Shown one piece after another: positions 20,554 to 30,097 of a stretch of DNA of 64,000 bases. The position numbers and the translations under genes are program-made. Source of the DNA: Alphaproteobacteria bacterium (GTDB lineage Bacteria > Pseudomonadota > Alphaproteobacteria > UBA6615); NCBI GenBank assembly GCA_039980135.1, contig JBDXCV010000009.1, positions 567,854 to 631,853 of the forward strand, written 5' to 3'. How positions within the stretch are numbered: the first letter of the stretch is position 1; every line of letters starts with the position of its first letter. The notes beneath the pieces were generated by a model, which saw nothing but the letters and a program-made list of their open reading frames with translations, was not told the origin of the DNA and did not search any database.

Positions 20554-21909
20554 ATGTCAGATTCCATGTCCGCCGAAGACCGCGACCGGCTCGCCTATCT
20601 GGTCAACGAAGCCACGAAACGCGGTGCCGACGCGGCCGATGCCGTGCTGATCCGTGCGACGTCGATTTCCCACGCTCAGCGGTTGGGTGAAATCGAGCAG
20701 CTCGAACGCCAGGAAAGCTTCGACTTGGGCCTTCGGGTCTTTCGAGGACAGAAGCAGGCGATCGTCTCCTCGACCGATTTCTCGAAGGACGCCCTTTCCG
20801 AGTTGGTCGGTCGCGCCCTCGACATGGCCGCAGCCGTGCCGGACGATCCGTGGTGCGGATTGGCCGACCCCGACCAGCTGGCGACCGACATCCCCGATCT
20901 CGACATGGTTGATCCCGAGGAGCCCGGCAACGAGACCCTCGTCGAGATGGCGCGTCAATGCGAAGACGCGGCCAGGGCCGTCGAGGGCATCACGAATTCC
21001 GAAGGCGCCCAGGCGAGCTGGAGCCGCACCGGCGTTTGCCTTGCGGCCAGCAACGGTTTCGCGGGGGACTATGCGCGAACCGATTCCGGCGTCGGCGTCT
21101 CGGTCATCGCCGGCGAAGGCGCGGGCATGGAATCAGAATATGACTTCGCCCACGCGGTTCACATGGCCGACCTGGAGGACCCCGCCGCGGTGGGCCGCCG
21201 GGCCGGCGAGAAGGCCGCCGCACGGCTTGGCGCGCGCCGCATGCCGACAGCGCAGGTGCCGGTCGTCTTCCATCCGCGCGTCGCCGGGGGCCTGCTGGGG
21301 CATCTCACCGGCGCCATCACCGGCCCCGCCATCGCCCGCGGCACCAGCTTCCTCAAGGACCGGCTGGGCGAAAAAATCTTCGCCGCCGACATCGAGATTG
21401 TCGATGACCCGCACCGCAAGCGCGGCATGCGCTCCAAGCCCTTCGATGCGGAGGGAACCGCGAATTCGAAGCGATCTATTGTCAAAGACGGCGTCCTGAC
21501 CACCTGGCTTCTGGATCTCGCCTCGGCCAAGCAACTCGGTCTCGAGACCACCGGCCATGCCGGACGCGGCACGTCGGGTCCGCCCTCGCCGGGGCCCTCG
21601 AACCTGTATCTGACGCCGGGAACTCTCTCGCCGACGGAACTGCTGGCCGACATCAAGTCCGGGTTCTACATCACCTCGCTGATGGGCATGGGCGTGAACG
21701 GTGTGACCGGGGACTATAGCCGCGGCGCGTCAGGCTTCTGGATCGAGAATGGCGAGATCACGTTCCCCGTTACCGAGCTGACGATCGCGAGCAACCTGAA
21801 CCAGATGTTCGCGGGCATGGTCCGGGCGAACGATCTCGAATTTCGTTTCGGCACCAACAGCCCGACCGTACGCATCGACGGCATGACGGTCGCGGGCGGC
21901 GGCGAATAG
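20554..21909 (+). CDS. pmbA: TldE/PmbA, partner of TldD protease
   Basis: A 451-aa subunit of the TldD/E protease. It has the family layout with EQLERQESFDLGLRVFRGQKQ near the N-terminus, VVFHPRVAGGLLGHLTGAITGPAIARGTSF where TldD has HExxxH (metal site absent, as expected for TldE), and ETTGHAGRGTSGPPSPGPSNLYL. The ATG at 20554 (MSDSMSAEDRD) is chosen; an in-frame ATG at 20566 is possible. The tldD gene lies at 8900, on the same strand but not in one operon. Confidence 0.94.
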   Translation: MSDSMSAEDRDRLAYLVNEATKRGADAADAVLIRATSISHAQRLGEIEQLERQESFDLGLRVFRGQKQAIVSSTDFSKDALSELVGRALDMAAAVPDDPWCGLADPDQLATDIPDLDMVDPEEPGNETLVEMARQCEDAARAVEGITNSEGAQASWSRTGVCLAASNGFAGDYARTDSGVGVSVIAGEGAGMESEYDFAHAVHMADLEDPAAVGRRAGEKAAARLGARRMPTAQVPVVFHPRVAGGLLGHLTGAITGPAIARGTSFLKDRLGEKIFAADIEIVDDPHRKRGMRSKPFDAEGTANSKRSIVKDGVLTTWLLDLASAKQLGLETTGHAGRGTSGPPSPGPSNLYLTPGTLSPTELLADIKSGFYITSLMGMGVNGVTGDYSRGASGFWIENGEITFPVTELTIASNLNQMFAGMVRANDLEFRFGTNSPTVRIDGMTVAGGGE

Positions 21910-21921
21910 TTCCGATCCGGG

Positions 21922-22467
21922 TCAGACGCGCAGCGGGGCCGGTTCGTCGGCCGGCGGATCGACCTCGAAGGCGTTTGCCGTGCAGCAGGTCATCACGAAC
22001 TGCCCCGACGCGGCCACGAGACCGATCAGATCCGTCTCGCCCATCACCGCCTCGGCGGCGGCATAGGACGCATCGCTGAGCTTGTTCAATTCCATGAGCT
22101 CGCGGGCAACCTCGTAACAGGTCCGCTCACGGTCGTCGGCCATGTTAGGAACCTCGCGGGCGTTGATCGCATCCACGATATCCCGCTCGATGCCGATGGC
22201 CAGCGCATTGCGCGACTGGGCATACCAGGGATAACGCGCATTCCAGTGCCGCGCGACAACCATGAACACGATCAGACGCTCGCGCTCACTCAGCGGCCCC
22301 GCGCCGAGCGTATCGCGCATGTCCTGCGCCACCTGAAACAGATCGGGTTGGCGGATGTAGGCGTAAAACGGCCCGCCAACGGGGCCGCCGCTCGCCTTGG
22401 CGGCGTCGTAGACCCTGGCCTGATCGGCGTTCATGTCCGCCCGGTCGATAATCTTGATACGCGTCAT
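21922..22467 (-). CDS. Carboxymuconolactone decarboxylase (AhpD-like) family protein
   Basis: A 181-aa all-helical protein with LSERERLIVFMVVARHWNARYPWYAQSRNALAIGI, the core CMD helix pair, and a second helical repeat FVMTCCTANAFEV. The CxxC plus His relay of AhpD peroxidases is not evident, so a peroxidase role is not supported. The ATG at 22467 has AGGAG 8 nt upstream; the longer frame upstream overlaps the methyltransferase gene. It is probably co-transcribed with that gene (35-nt gap). Confidence 0.82.
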   Translation of the reverse strand: MTRIKIIDRADMNADQARVYDAAKASGGPVGGPFYAYIRQPDLFQVAQDMRDTLGAGPLSERERLIVFMVVARHWNARYPWYAQSRNALAIGIERDIVDAINAREVPNMADDRERTCYEVARELMELNKLSDASYAAAEAVMGETDLIGLVAASGQFVMTCCTANAFEVDPPADEPAPLRV

Positions 22468-22502
22468 GTCCGTGTCTCCTCGCATGCGTACGCGGGCGGC
22501 AT

Positions 22503-23339
22503 TTATCCGCCCTTGCGCACCACCATCCACATATTGTCGCTCAGCGGGAAACGGTCGAAGAAGCCGAACCCGACCGTGGTGAGGCCCGCATCGCCGACCA
22601 TCGCGCGCAGGCTCGCGGGCGTGAAGTGATTGACATGCCCGGGGAAGCGGAAGCCGCACCAGCGCGACCCCATGACCCGTCGATTGATGCTCGCGAAGTT
22701 CGGGACCTTGATGATTGCCACGCCGCCCGGCTTGAGCACCCGCGCTGCATGGGTCAGCAATTCGACCGGCTTGTGCTCATGTTCGAGAAAGGAGCGCATG
22801 AGAACACCGCTCGCCGTGCCCGCCTCGTAACTCGCCAACCCCTCGACCGCGGGCAGGTTGGTAATGTGGCCGCCGCGCGCCGACAATAGTTCCTGCGCCT
22901 CTTCGGCCAGCGCCTTGGAAATCTCGATGCCGCTGGTCTCGTAGTGATCGGGCAGCGACAACAACCGGTCCGCGTTGCCGCATCCCACATCGATCACCAA
23001 ACCGGGCGGCACCCACTTGTTGATGCGTTTGATCAGCTTGTCAGGCTTGCGGACGGCCCAGCGATAGAATTTCCGCCAGGCGCGCGAAATGCCATAGGCC
23101 AGCGGATACTCCTTGCGCATCCGTACCTTGCGGTCGCCATGGTTCTTTTCCCAGGCGAACGCCACCTTGAAATCCGCGTAATCCGGGGGGTTTTCAAGAT
23201 ACACGAACCCGCAAGCGCCGCACTTGCGAAGCTTCCAGTCCTGCCACGAATAGTCGAGTGCAGGCCGGCTCGAATTGTCGGTTTCGCAATTCGGGCAATT
23301 CCTGTGTAGAAGTTCGCCAAGATTCTCGGCTGCGGACAT
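22503..23339 (-). CDS. Zinc-ribbon class I SAM-dependent methyltransferase
   Basis: A 278-aa protein. The N-terminal CPNC...CGACGFVY zinc ribbon (about residues 15-47) is followed by a Rossmann methyltransferase with motif I VIDVGCGNADRLL, then HEHKPVELLTHAARVLKPGGVAIIKVP. Such proteins often methylate sugars, lipids or small metabolites; the substrate is unknown. The ATG at 23339 has GAGG 6 nt upstream, better than the in-frame TTG at 23369. It is divergent from the ABC transporter with a 194-nt gap in which I see no clear motif. Confidence 0.85.
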   Translation of the reverse strand: MSAAENLGELLHRNCPNCETDNSSRPALDYSWQDWKLRKCGACGFVYLENPPDYADFKVAFAWEKNHGDRKVRMRKEYPLAYGISRAWRKFYRWAVRKPDKLIKRINKWVPPGLVIDVGCGNADRLLSLPDHYETSGIEISKALAEEAQELLSARGGHITNLPAVEGLASYEAGTASGVLMRSFLEHEHKPVELLTHAARVLKPGGVAIIKVPNFASINRRVMGSRWCGFRFPGHVNHFTPASLRAMVGDAGLTTVGFGFFDRFPLSDNMWMVVRKGG

Positions 23340-23533
23340 ATATTCCCTCGCTGATCGCACCGTTCGCAATCAGGCTAGCTTTACCATCGCAGCGGGAATC
23401 GCAACAGGCTTGTCTGGCGCGGGCCGACGCACAGTCCCGCGCACGGTGAATTGCGGCATGTTAGGCTTGTATCGACAACGGCGCATATGGCCCGATTCGG
23501 CGCGCGACCAACGGAGGCGGCAGTAACCGCAAC

Positions 23534-25363
23534 ATGCAGGATTCCCCTCAGAATCCCCGGACGGACACCACAGGCCAACTGATCGGCCGGATGTGGCGCG
23601 ACTGGATGAGTGCGTACAAGGCCAGGGTCGCCATGGCCGTGGCCCTGATGATCGTCGTCGCTGCCGCGTCCGCCGCCTACCCCAAGCTGATCGAGACCTC
23701 GGTCGATATGCTCGAGGCCCAGAACGCACATGTGGTCTGGCTGATGCCGCTGGCGATCATTCTGGTGACCTTCATCAAGGGTCTGGCCTCCTATGGCCAA
23801 AGCGTCCTGAGCCAGTCGGTTGCCCTGCGAGTCATCAATGCGATCCAGAAGGCCATGTTCTCACACCTGATGAATGCCGACCTGCAGGCCCATCACGAAA
23901 CGTCGACCGGCAAGCTGATCTCGCGCTTCACCAACGATGTGAACTTGATGCGTGATGCCCTGTCGCGAACCTTGACGGCCATGGCGCGGGACTTCGTCAC
24001 CGCCGCGGCGCTGATCGGGATGATGTTCTACCTCGACTGGCTGCTCGCGATCATCGTGATCGTCACATTCCCGCTGGCCGGCCGGCCGATCATTCGGATC
24101 GGACGGCGCCTGCGTCGCGCTTCGAACAATGCCCAGACCGGCATGGGTGACCTGACCTCCAATCTCGAACAGGCCTTTTCGGGCATTCGCCTGATCAAGT
24201 CATACCGGATGGAGGATTACGAGCGCGGCCGGGCCAACGATCTCTTCGACCTCATCTATCACCTGGTCATGAAAACGGTGAAGGGCCGGGCGCGTACCTA
24301 CCCGATCCTCGAAACCCTCGGCGGGGTTTCGGTCGCCGCGGTCCTGGCCTATGGCGGCTGGCGGATATTGTCGGGCACGGGAACGCTGGGCGAGTTCGTG
24401 GGGTTCCTGGCCGCCGTGATCCTGGCCTACCAGCCCATCCGCAGCCTCGGGAACCTCAACGCCGCCCTGCAGGAAGGGTTGGCTGCGGTCCAACGCAGTT
24501 TCGACCTGCTTGATACCCCCGCCGAAATCTTCGATGCGCCGGATGCCCGCGATCTCGTTCTTGCCGGCGGGAACGTCACCTTCGACAAGGTGACCTTCGC
24601 CTATACCCCGGACAAGCCGGCCCTCAGCGCGGTGGACATGCGCATCCCGGCGGGCCAGACCGTGGCCCTTGTCGGCCCCAGCGGTGCCGGCAAATCGACG
24701 GTGATGAACCTGCTGCTCCGCTTCCATGATGTCGACGCCGGTACCATCGCCATCGACGGACAGGATGTGCGGAGCCTGACCATGGCCAGCCTGCGTGACA
24801 ACATCGCGCTCGTCAGCCAGGACATCACTCTGTTCAACGATTCCGTCGCCGCGAACATCCGTTTCGGCCGGCCCGACGCGACGGACGAAGAGGTGATCGC
24901 CGCGGCACGCGATGCCGCCGCCCATGATTTCGCATCCGCACTTCCGGAGGGCTACGACACGCTGGTCGGGGATCGCGGTTCGTCCCTGTCCGGCGGCGAA
25001 CGCCAGCGCGTCGCCATCGCACGCGCGATGCTCAAGGACGCCCCGATCCTCCTGCTCGACGAGGCGACGAGCGCGCTGGACGCGGAATCCGAACAACAAG
25101 TGCAAGTCGCTCTCGAACGGCTGACGGCCAATCGCACCACATTGGTCATCGCCCACCGCCTCGCCACGGTGATGAACGCGGATCAGATTCTCGTGCTGGA
25201 CGAGGGCCAGATTCTCGAGACCGGCACCCATGGCGAACTCCAGGCCCGCGACGGACTGTATGCGCGGTTGAGCCGGCTGCAATTCCGCGAGCCCGGGCCC
25301 GCCGACAGTACAGAGACCCCCCAAGACGGCGGCGCGCCGGACGCCGAACGCGCGCACGGATGA
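23534..25363 (+). CDS. ABC transporter fused permease/ATPase, MsbA-like
   Basis: A 609-aa half-transporter that forms a homodimer. The N-terminal six-TM domain (about 20-320) includes STGKLISRFTNDVNLMRDAL. The ATPase domain has Walker A LVGPSGAGKST (about 378-390), the signature SLSGGERQRVAIARAM, Walker B ILLLDEATSALD (about 505) and the H-loop IAHRL. Its position immediately upstream of waaA and lpxK (4-nt overlap) makes lipid A-core flipping the likely job, as for MsbA. The start ATG lacks a close SD. Confidence 0.92.
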   Translation: MQDSPQNPRTDTTGQLIGRMWRDWMSAYKARVAMAVALMIVVAAASAAYPKLIETSVDMLEAQNAHVVWLMPLAIILVTFIKGLASYGQSVLSQSVALRVINAIQKAMFSHLMNADLQAHHETSTGKLISRFTNDVNLMRDALSRTLTAMARDFVTAAALIGMMFYLDWLLAIIVIVTFPLAGRPIIRIGRRLRRASNNAQTGMGDLTSNLEQAFSGIRLIKSYRMEDYERGRANDLFDLIYHLVMKTVKGRARTYPILETLGGVSVAAVLAYGGWRILSGTGTLGEFVGFLAAVILAYQPIRSLGNLNAALQEGLAAVQRSFDLLDTPAEIFDAPDARDLVLAGGNVTFDKVTFAYTPDKPALSAVDMRIPAGQTVALVGPSGAGKSTVMNLLLRFHDVDAGTIAIDGQDVRSLTMASLRDNIALVSQDITLFNDSVAANIRFGRPDATDEEVIAAARDAAAHDFASALPEGYDTLVGDRGSSLSGGERQRVAIARAMLKDAPILLLDEATSALDAESEQQVQVALERLTANRTTLVIAHRLATVMNADQILVLDEGQILETGTHGELQARDGLYARLSRLQFREPGPADSTETPQDGGAPDAERAHG

Positions 25364-26682
25364 CCTGGGCCGACCGGCCCGGAAACAGGGGCAAATCCAC
25401 TCTCGCCATCAGCCTGTATCGCGGTGTCACCACCGCGGGACTGCCGCTGGTCGAACTCCTGCTCCAGCGACGCCTGATGCGCGGCAAGGAAGAGGCGTCG
25501 CGCATTGACGAACGCCGCGGCATCCCATCGATCCAGCGCCCCGCCGGGCCCATCGTGTGGATCCACGCCGCGAGCATCGGCGAGGCCCAGTCGGTGCTGG
25601 TCCTCATCGAGCGGATTCTGCGTATTGCCCCTGAGTTGAATCTTCTGATGACCACCGGCACCGTGACCTCGGCCCGGATGATGAGCGAGCGCCTCCCGCC
25701 CCGTGCGATTCATCAGTATGTCCCGGTTGACCGGGCAGCATGGGTGCGGCGGTTCCTCGAATACTGGCGGCCCGCGGCCGCCCTGTGGGTCGAATCCGAG
25801 CTCTGGCCAAACCTCCTGCTCGAATCACGCCGCGCGGGCATTCCCCTGGCGCTGGTCAACGCGCGCATGTCGGCGCATTCACGCAGCAGTTGGGGACGCG
25901 CACCCAAACTCGCCCGCGAGTTATTGTCATGCTTCGGCACCATCCTGGCACAGGACCAGGCGATCGCCGAAAGACTAAAGGCGCTGGGGGCCCGGAATGT
26001 CTCCGTGACCGGCAACCTGAAACTGGCAGCCGCGCCCCTGCCGGCGACCGCTGCGGCGTTGATCGAACTGCAGGATGCGATCGCTATTCGCCCCGCCTGG
26101 GTCGCGGCCAGCACCCATCGCGGCGAAGAGGAGATTGTCGGTACGGTGCATCGGGCCCTCGCGGGAAAACATCCCGGCCTCCTCACCCTGCTGGCGCCGC
26201 GCCATCCGCAGCGCGGCGATGAGGTCGCGCAGGTGTTGACCAAATCCGGCCTGGCCGTCGCACGCTGGTCGCGCGGAGAGGCCATCACGCCGGAAACAGA
26301 CATCTATCTGGCCGACGGCACCGGGCTGCTCGGCCAGCTCTATCGCGTGGCCCCCATTGCCTTCGTCGGCGGGTCGCTGATCCCCCATGGCGGCCAGAAC
26401 ATGCTTGAGGCCGCACAGTTGAACTGCGCCGTCTTCTATGGCCCGCATGTCGATAATTTCCGGTCGATCGCGACCGAACTGCAGGCCGCCGGCGCCAGCC
26501 GGGAAGTGGCCGATGGTAACGCATTGCAACAGGCTGTCGACGAGCTGCTCGCATCGCCCGAACGCGCAAAGGCTATGGCCGACGCGGCCGCCGGTGCCGC
26601 GGGCCGCAAGCAGGAGGTCATCGATCTCGTCATGCGCCGTCTGCAGCCCCTGATCGCCAACGCCATCGCGAGCGGATCATGA
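25360..26682 (+). CDS. waaA: 3-deoxy-D-manno-octulosonic acid (Kdo) transferase
   Basis: A 440-aa GT30-family enzyme adding Kdo to lipid IVA at the inner membrane. It has the N-terminal anchor region LAISLYRGVTTAGLPLVELLLQ, then IWIHAASIGEAQ-like VWIHAASIGEAQS, the ALWVESELWPNLL motif, LVNARMSAHS, and the sugar-nucleotide half VGGSLIPHGGQNMLEAA. Overlaps of 4 nt on both sides (ATGA) couple it to the flippase and to lpxK. Also called kdtA. Confidence 0.95.
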   Translation: MTWADRPGNRGKSTLAISLYRGVTTAGLPLVELLLQRRLMRGKEEASRIDERRGIPSIQRPAGPIVWIHAASIGEAQSVLVLIERILRIAPELNLLMTTGTVTSARMMSERLPPRAIHQYVPVDRAAWVRRFLEYWRPAAALWVESELWPNLLLESRRAGIPLALVNARMSAHSRSSWGRAPKLARELLSCFGTILAQDQAIAERLKALGARNVSVTGNLKLAAAPLPATAAALIELQDAIAIRPAWVAASTHRGEEEIVGTVHRALAGKHPGLLTLLAPRHPQRGDEVAQVLTKSGLAVARWSRGEAITPETDIYLADGTGLLGQLYRVAPIAFVGGSLIPHGGQNMLEAAQLNCAVFYGPHVDNFRSIATELQAAGASREVADGNALQQAVDELLASPERAKAMADAAAGAAGRKQEVIDLVMRRLQPLIANAIASGS

Positions 26683-27656
26683 AGGCGCCGGCATTCTGGT
26701 CCCGCCCGAACGCGTCACTGGGCAAGCTGCTCAGCCCGCTCGGTTGCGTGTACCGGCTCGCCGGTGCGCTCAAACATTCTCGGACAAACCCCGTACGCAT
26801 CGATGCCACTGTCCTTTGCGTGGGCAACCTGGTCGCCGGTGGCACCGGCAAGACGCCGGTCGCTTTGAGCATCGCGGAAATTCTGAACAATGATCACCTG
26901 GCGTTCCTGACCCGCGGCTATGGCGGTCGTCTTGCCGGACCCGTCCGCGTCTCTCCCAAGTTCCACACATCGGCGGATGTCGGCGACGAGGCGTTGCTGC
27001 TGGCACACACCGCGCCGACATGGGTCGCCCGCGACCGGGTGGCCGGAGGACTTGCCGCCATCAAGGACGGGGCGCGACTGGTCGTGATGGATGACGGCTT
27101 CCAGAATCCCTCACTGACAAAAGACATAAGCATCGTCGTGATCGACGGCGAAACCGGCTTCGGAAACGGCCAACTTATTCCCGCCGGACCGCTCCGCGAA
27201 CCCGTTGCAAAGGGGTTGGCGCGCGCCGACGCGGCGGTCATCGTCGGCAGCGATCATGCCCGAATCGCAAAGATGACGCGGTCCTCGATGCCCGTCCTCT
27301 CCGGACGCATCGAGGCAGCCGTCAGTCATGCGGAATGGTCCGGGCGCCGGGTCGTCGCCTTCGCCGGGATCGGCCGGCCGGGCAAGTTCTTCGACACGCT
27401 CGAGACGATCGGCTGCGAGGTCGTCGCCACACATGCCTTCGCCGACCACCACCCGTTTTCGGTCAGCGAGATCGCGCAAATCTGCGCCGAGGCCAAAGCC
27501 CGCAATGCAACACCGATCACCACGGAAAAGGATGCCGTGCGGCTGCCTCACGCCTTCAGCGGCGAGGTGGAAACCCTGCCGGTGAAATTCGTCTGGGACG
27601 ATCCCGCCGCAATCGAAGATTTCCTGGTCAGAAAGATCAGCGCAGCAACACGCTAG
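26679..27656 (+). CDS. lpxK: Tetraacyldisaccharide 4'-kinase
   Basis: A 325-aa kinase forming lipid IVA. The P-loop GNLVAGGTGKTPVAL has GGTGKT at 54-59, followed by AFLTRGYGGR and VVMDDGFQNPSL (family Walker B-like DDGFQ), then HAFADHHPFS. All LpxK signatures are intact. It ends in a convergent 4-nt overlap with the M23 peptidase gene. Confidence 0.96.
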   Translation: MKAPAFWSRPNASLGKLLSPLGCVYRLAGALKHSRTNPVRIDATVLCVGNLVAGGTGKTPVALSIAEILNNDHLAFLTRGYGGRLAGPVRVSPKFHTSADVGDEALLLAHTAPTWVARDRVAGGLAAIKDGARLVVMDDGFQNPSLTKDISIVVIDGETGFGNGQLIPAGPLREPVAKGLARADAAVIVGSDHARIAKMTRSSMPVLSGRIEAAVSHAEWSGRRVVAFAGIGRPGKFFDTLETIGCEVVATHAFADHHPFSVSEIAQICAEAKARNATPITTEKDAVRLPHAFSGEVETLPVKFVWDDPAAIEDFLVRKISAATR

Positions 27657-28471
27657 CGACCAGACGGCATCGGCCCGGCGATCAGTTCCGGATCAAGCCG
27701 CACATCGAACCAGTTGATCCGCCAGTCGAGATGCGGCCCCGTCGAACGCCCTGTGGAACCCACGGTCCCGAGCTGCACCCCTGCCACAACCGCCTGCCCG
27801 TCTTGAACGTCAACCCGTTCGAGATGGGAGTAGATCGTCGTCAGCCCATGGCCGTGATCCACCACCACCGTCCCGCCGGTATAGAACAGATCAGCCTCGG
27901 CGAGCACCACCGCGCCGGGAGCCGACGCAAAAACCGGCGTCCCGCGTGGCGCTGCGATATCGACTCCCAGATGGGCCCGGCGCGGCTCTCCGTTGAGGAT
28001 ACGCTGGTTGCCGTAGCGGCCGCTGATCCGGCCCGTCACCGGCCAGTCGAAACCGGCCTCGAAGAGCGGGGCCGCGCTGTCGCGCGCGCGGGCGGCGGAG
28101 ATCAGGCGCGCCTCGCGGCGAATACGCTCCTGATCACGGGCGTTGGGGGAGACCTTGCGCGGCGGCAACCCGTCGATGCGCTCGATGTCATAGGCTCGCG
28201 TCACGACCGGCAACCCCATGGTCTCGCGGCGCCCGTCGCGATAATCGACCTGCAACGAGAAAGGCTCGGTGCGGTCCCGGTGGATGCCGAACACGAAACG
28301 GCCGCTCGCCGCGTCGACCCGCAGCGGCTTGCCGTCGAGCATCACCGTCGCCCCCGGCTCTGCCGTTCCGATCACGAGCGCGCCGGGAACAAAGTCCTTC
28401 GGCAGTTCGAGCGCCCAACCCGGGCCACTCAACGCCATCGACATCGCCAACGCCGCGGCCCAAGACCTCAC
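27653..28471 (-). CDS. M23 family peptidoglycan metallopeptidase
   Basis: A 272-aa exported LytM-type peptidase. It has a signal peptide (MRSWAAALAMSMALSGPGWA), an N-terminal beta region, then the M23 domain with SGRYGNQRILNGEPRRAHLGVDIAAPRGTPV (the H-x4-D zinc motif HLGVD), VVVDHGHGLTTIYSHLE (HxH-type) and the C-terminal STGPHLDWRI. The GTG start overlaps the xseA stop by 4 nt (GTGA), so the two are coupled. It probably cleaves peptide cross-bridges or activates amidases. Confidence 0.93.
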   Translation of the reverse strand: MRSWAAALAMSMALSGPGWALELPKDFVPGALVIGTAEPGATVMLDGKPLRVDAASGRFVFGIHRDRTEPFSLQVDYRDGRRETMGLPVVTRAYDIERIDGLPPRKVSPNARDQERIRREARLISAARARDSAAPLFEAGFDWPVTGRISGRYGNQRILNGEPRRAHLGVDIAAPRGTPVFASAPGAVVLAEADLFYTGGTVVVDHGHGLTTIYSHLERVDVQDGQAVVAGVQLGTVGSTGRSTGPHLDWRINWFDVRLDPELIAGPMPSGR

Positions 28472-30033
28472 AAGAGGGAGCCTTGCGGATCGTCGGCGGG
28501 ATCTTTCTTCGCTGGCTTTTTCTTGACCGCAGGCTTGCGCGGCTTTGTCGGCTGCGCAGCGGGCACATCTCCACCCACGCTATCGACCGTCGCACCGACC
28601 ACCCCGTCGTCGCGGAAGCTGAGGGAAATGCCGTCGCCCGGCGTCAATCCGTCGGCGGCCGGCACCGGCGCACCGTCCGCATCGCGAACGAGCACGAAAC
28701 CGCGCTCGAGTACGCCCTTGTAGGAATAGCTCTCGAGCAACTTGTCCAGCCCCTTAACGCGCTTCTCAGCATCAGCCAGAACGCGGTTCCCGGCCTTCTT
28801 CAGCCGCACCCCGAACGACGCGACATCGCGAAGATCACGCTCGATCCTGCCGTCTCCCGCCGATTTTACCGCCGCGAGGCGCGCCACCATGGACGCCAGA
28901 TCGCGGCGCTTGGCTTCGACATACTCGTCCGGCTGAACGAGTTGGCGACCCTGCGCGATCACCGCCTCGTCTTTCCCGCGCAACAGGCGAGCCAGCGCGG
29001 GTCCGAGCCGCTCGGCCCAGTCATCGACCCGCTGCATGGCCCCTTCAAGAATACGCCGCGGCGCGGGCAGGCCGCGGCCCAACGCGGTGACTTCCTGGTT
29101 GCGGCTGCGCAACAGCCGGGTCACCGCGCCGGTCAGGCGCGCGCCATCCTCGCCAACCTGGGCGATCAGATCGGCGCGCACGGGCACCGCCATCTCGGCC
29201 GCCGCCGTGGGGGTGGGCGCGCGCTTGTCGGAGGCAAAATCAATAAGGGTCGTGTCGGTCTCATGTCCGACAGCCGAGATCAGGGGAATGTCGCTCGCCG
29301 CCGCGGCGCGCACCACATTCTCCTCGTTGAATGCCATCAAGTCCTCGAGTGACCCGCCGCCGCGCGCGACAATCAGCAGGTCCGGACGCGGCACAGGTCC
29401 ATCCGGCGTCAGTCGGTTGAACCCCTCGATGGCCGCGGTGACCTGGGCGGCGGCGTTGTCCCCCTGTACCAGTACCGGCCAGACCAGCACATGGCGCGGG
29501 AAACGGTCCGCCAGGCGGTGCAGGATATCGCGGATAACCGCCCCCGTCGGCGACGTCACCACGCCGATCACCTCGGGGAGATAGGGCAGTGCGGCCTTAC
29601 GTTCGATATCGAACAGCCCCTCGGCGGCGAGCCGCTTACGGCGCTCCTCGATCATCTTGAGAAGCGCGCCCTCGCCGGCCACCTCCAGCCGCTCGATCAC
29701 GAGCTGGTATTTGGAGCGTGCCGGATAGGTCGTGACTCGCCCCGTGGCGATCACCTCGAGGCCGTCCTCGGGCTGCACCTCCAGCCGGCCCGCCGAGCCG
29801 CGCCAGCACACGCCGTCGATCGTCGCGTCGGAATCCTTGAGGGTCATGTAAAGATGACCCGACGCGGCACGCTTGAACCCGGACACCTCGCCGCGCACAC
29901 GCACATAGCCGAAGCTGTCCTCGACCGTGCGCTTGACCGCGCCGGACAGTTCACCGACCGACAGCACGGGTGGCTGATTGTCGCCGGGGCTCTGGTCCAG
30001 CAGGTCCTGGGTATCGGGGGGCGTCTGGTTCAT
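28468..30033 (-). CDS. xseA: Exodeoxyribonuclease VII large subunit
   Basis: A 521-aa nuclease subunit degrading single-stranded DNA. It has the N-terminal OB-fold (VLSVGELSGAVKRTVEDSFGYVRVRGEVSG), the catalytic domain VIGVVTSPTGAVIRDILHRL, then DLLIVARGGGSLEDLMAFNEE and SAVGHETDTTLIDFASDKRAPTPTAAAE, and a coiled-coil C-half. The tail is Lys/Pro-rich (KPRKPAVKKKPAKKDPADD), probably disordered. I start at the ATG at 30033; the longer frame overlaps the purD leader. It is divergent from purD. Confidence 0.95.
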   Translation of the reverse strand: MNQTPPDTQDLLDQSPGDNQPPVLSVGELSGAVKRTVEDSFGYVRVRGEVSGFKRAASGHLYMTLKDSDATIDGVCWRGSAGRLEVQPEDGLEVIATGRVTTYPARSKYQLVIERLEVAGEGALLKMIEERRKRLAAEGLFDIERKAALPYLPEVIGVVTSPTGAVIRDILHRLADRFPRHVLVWPVLVQGDNAAAQVTAAIEGFNRLTPDGPVPRPDLLIVARGGGSLEDLMAFNEENVVRAAAASDIPLISAVGHETDTTLIDFASDKRAPTPTAAAEMAVPVRADLIAQVGEDGARLTGAVTRLLRSRNQEVTALGRGLPAPRRILEGAMQRVDDWAERLGPALARLLRGKDEAVIAQGRQLVQPDEYVEAKRRDLASMVARLAAVKSAGDGRIERDLRDVASFGVRLKKAGNRVLADAEKRVKGLDKLLESYSYKGVLERGFVLVRDADGAPVPAADGLTPGDGISLSFRDDGVVGATVDSVGGDVPAAQPTKPRKPAVKKKPAKKDPADDPQGSLL

Positions 30034-30097
30034 CGAATCACCCCCATGATACAAACTGCCGGCCTCGAAACGAAGGACGCAAAGAAGGATCGCGGAA

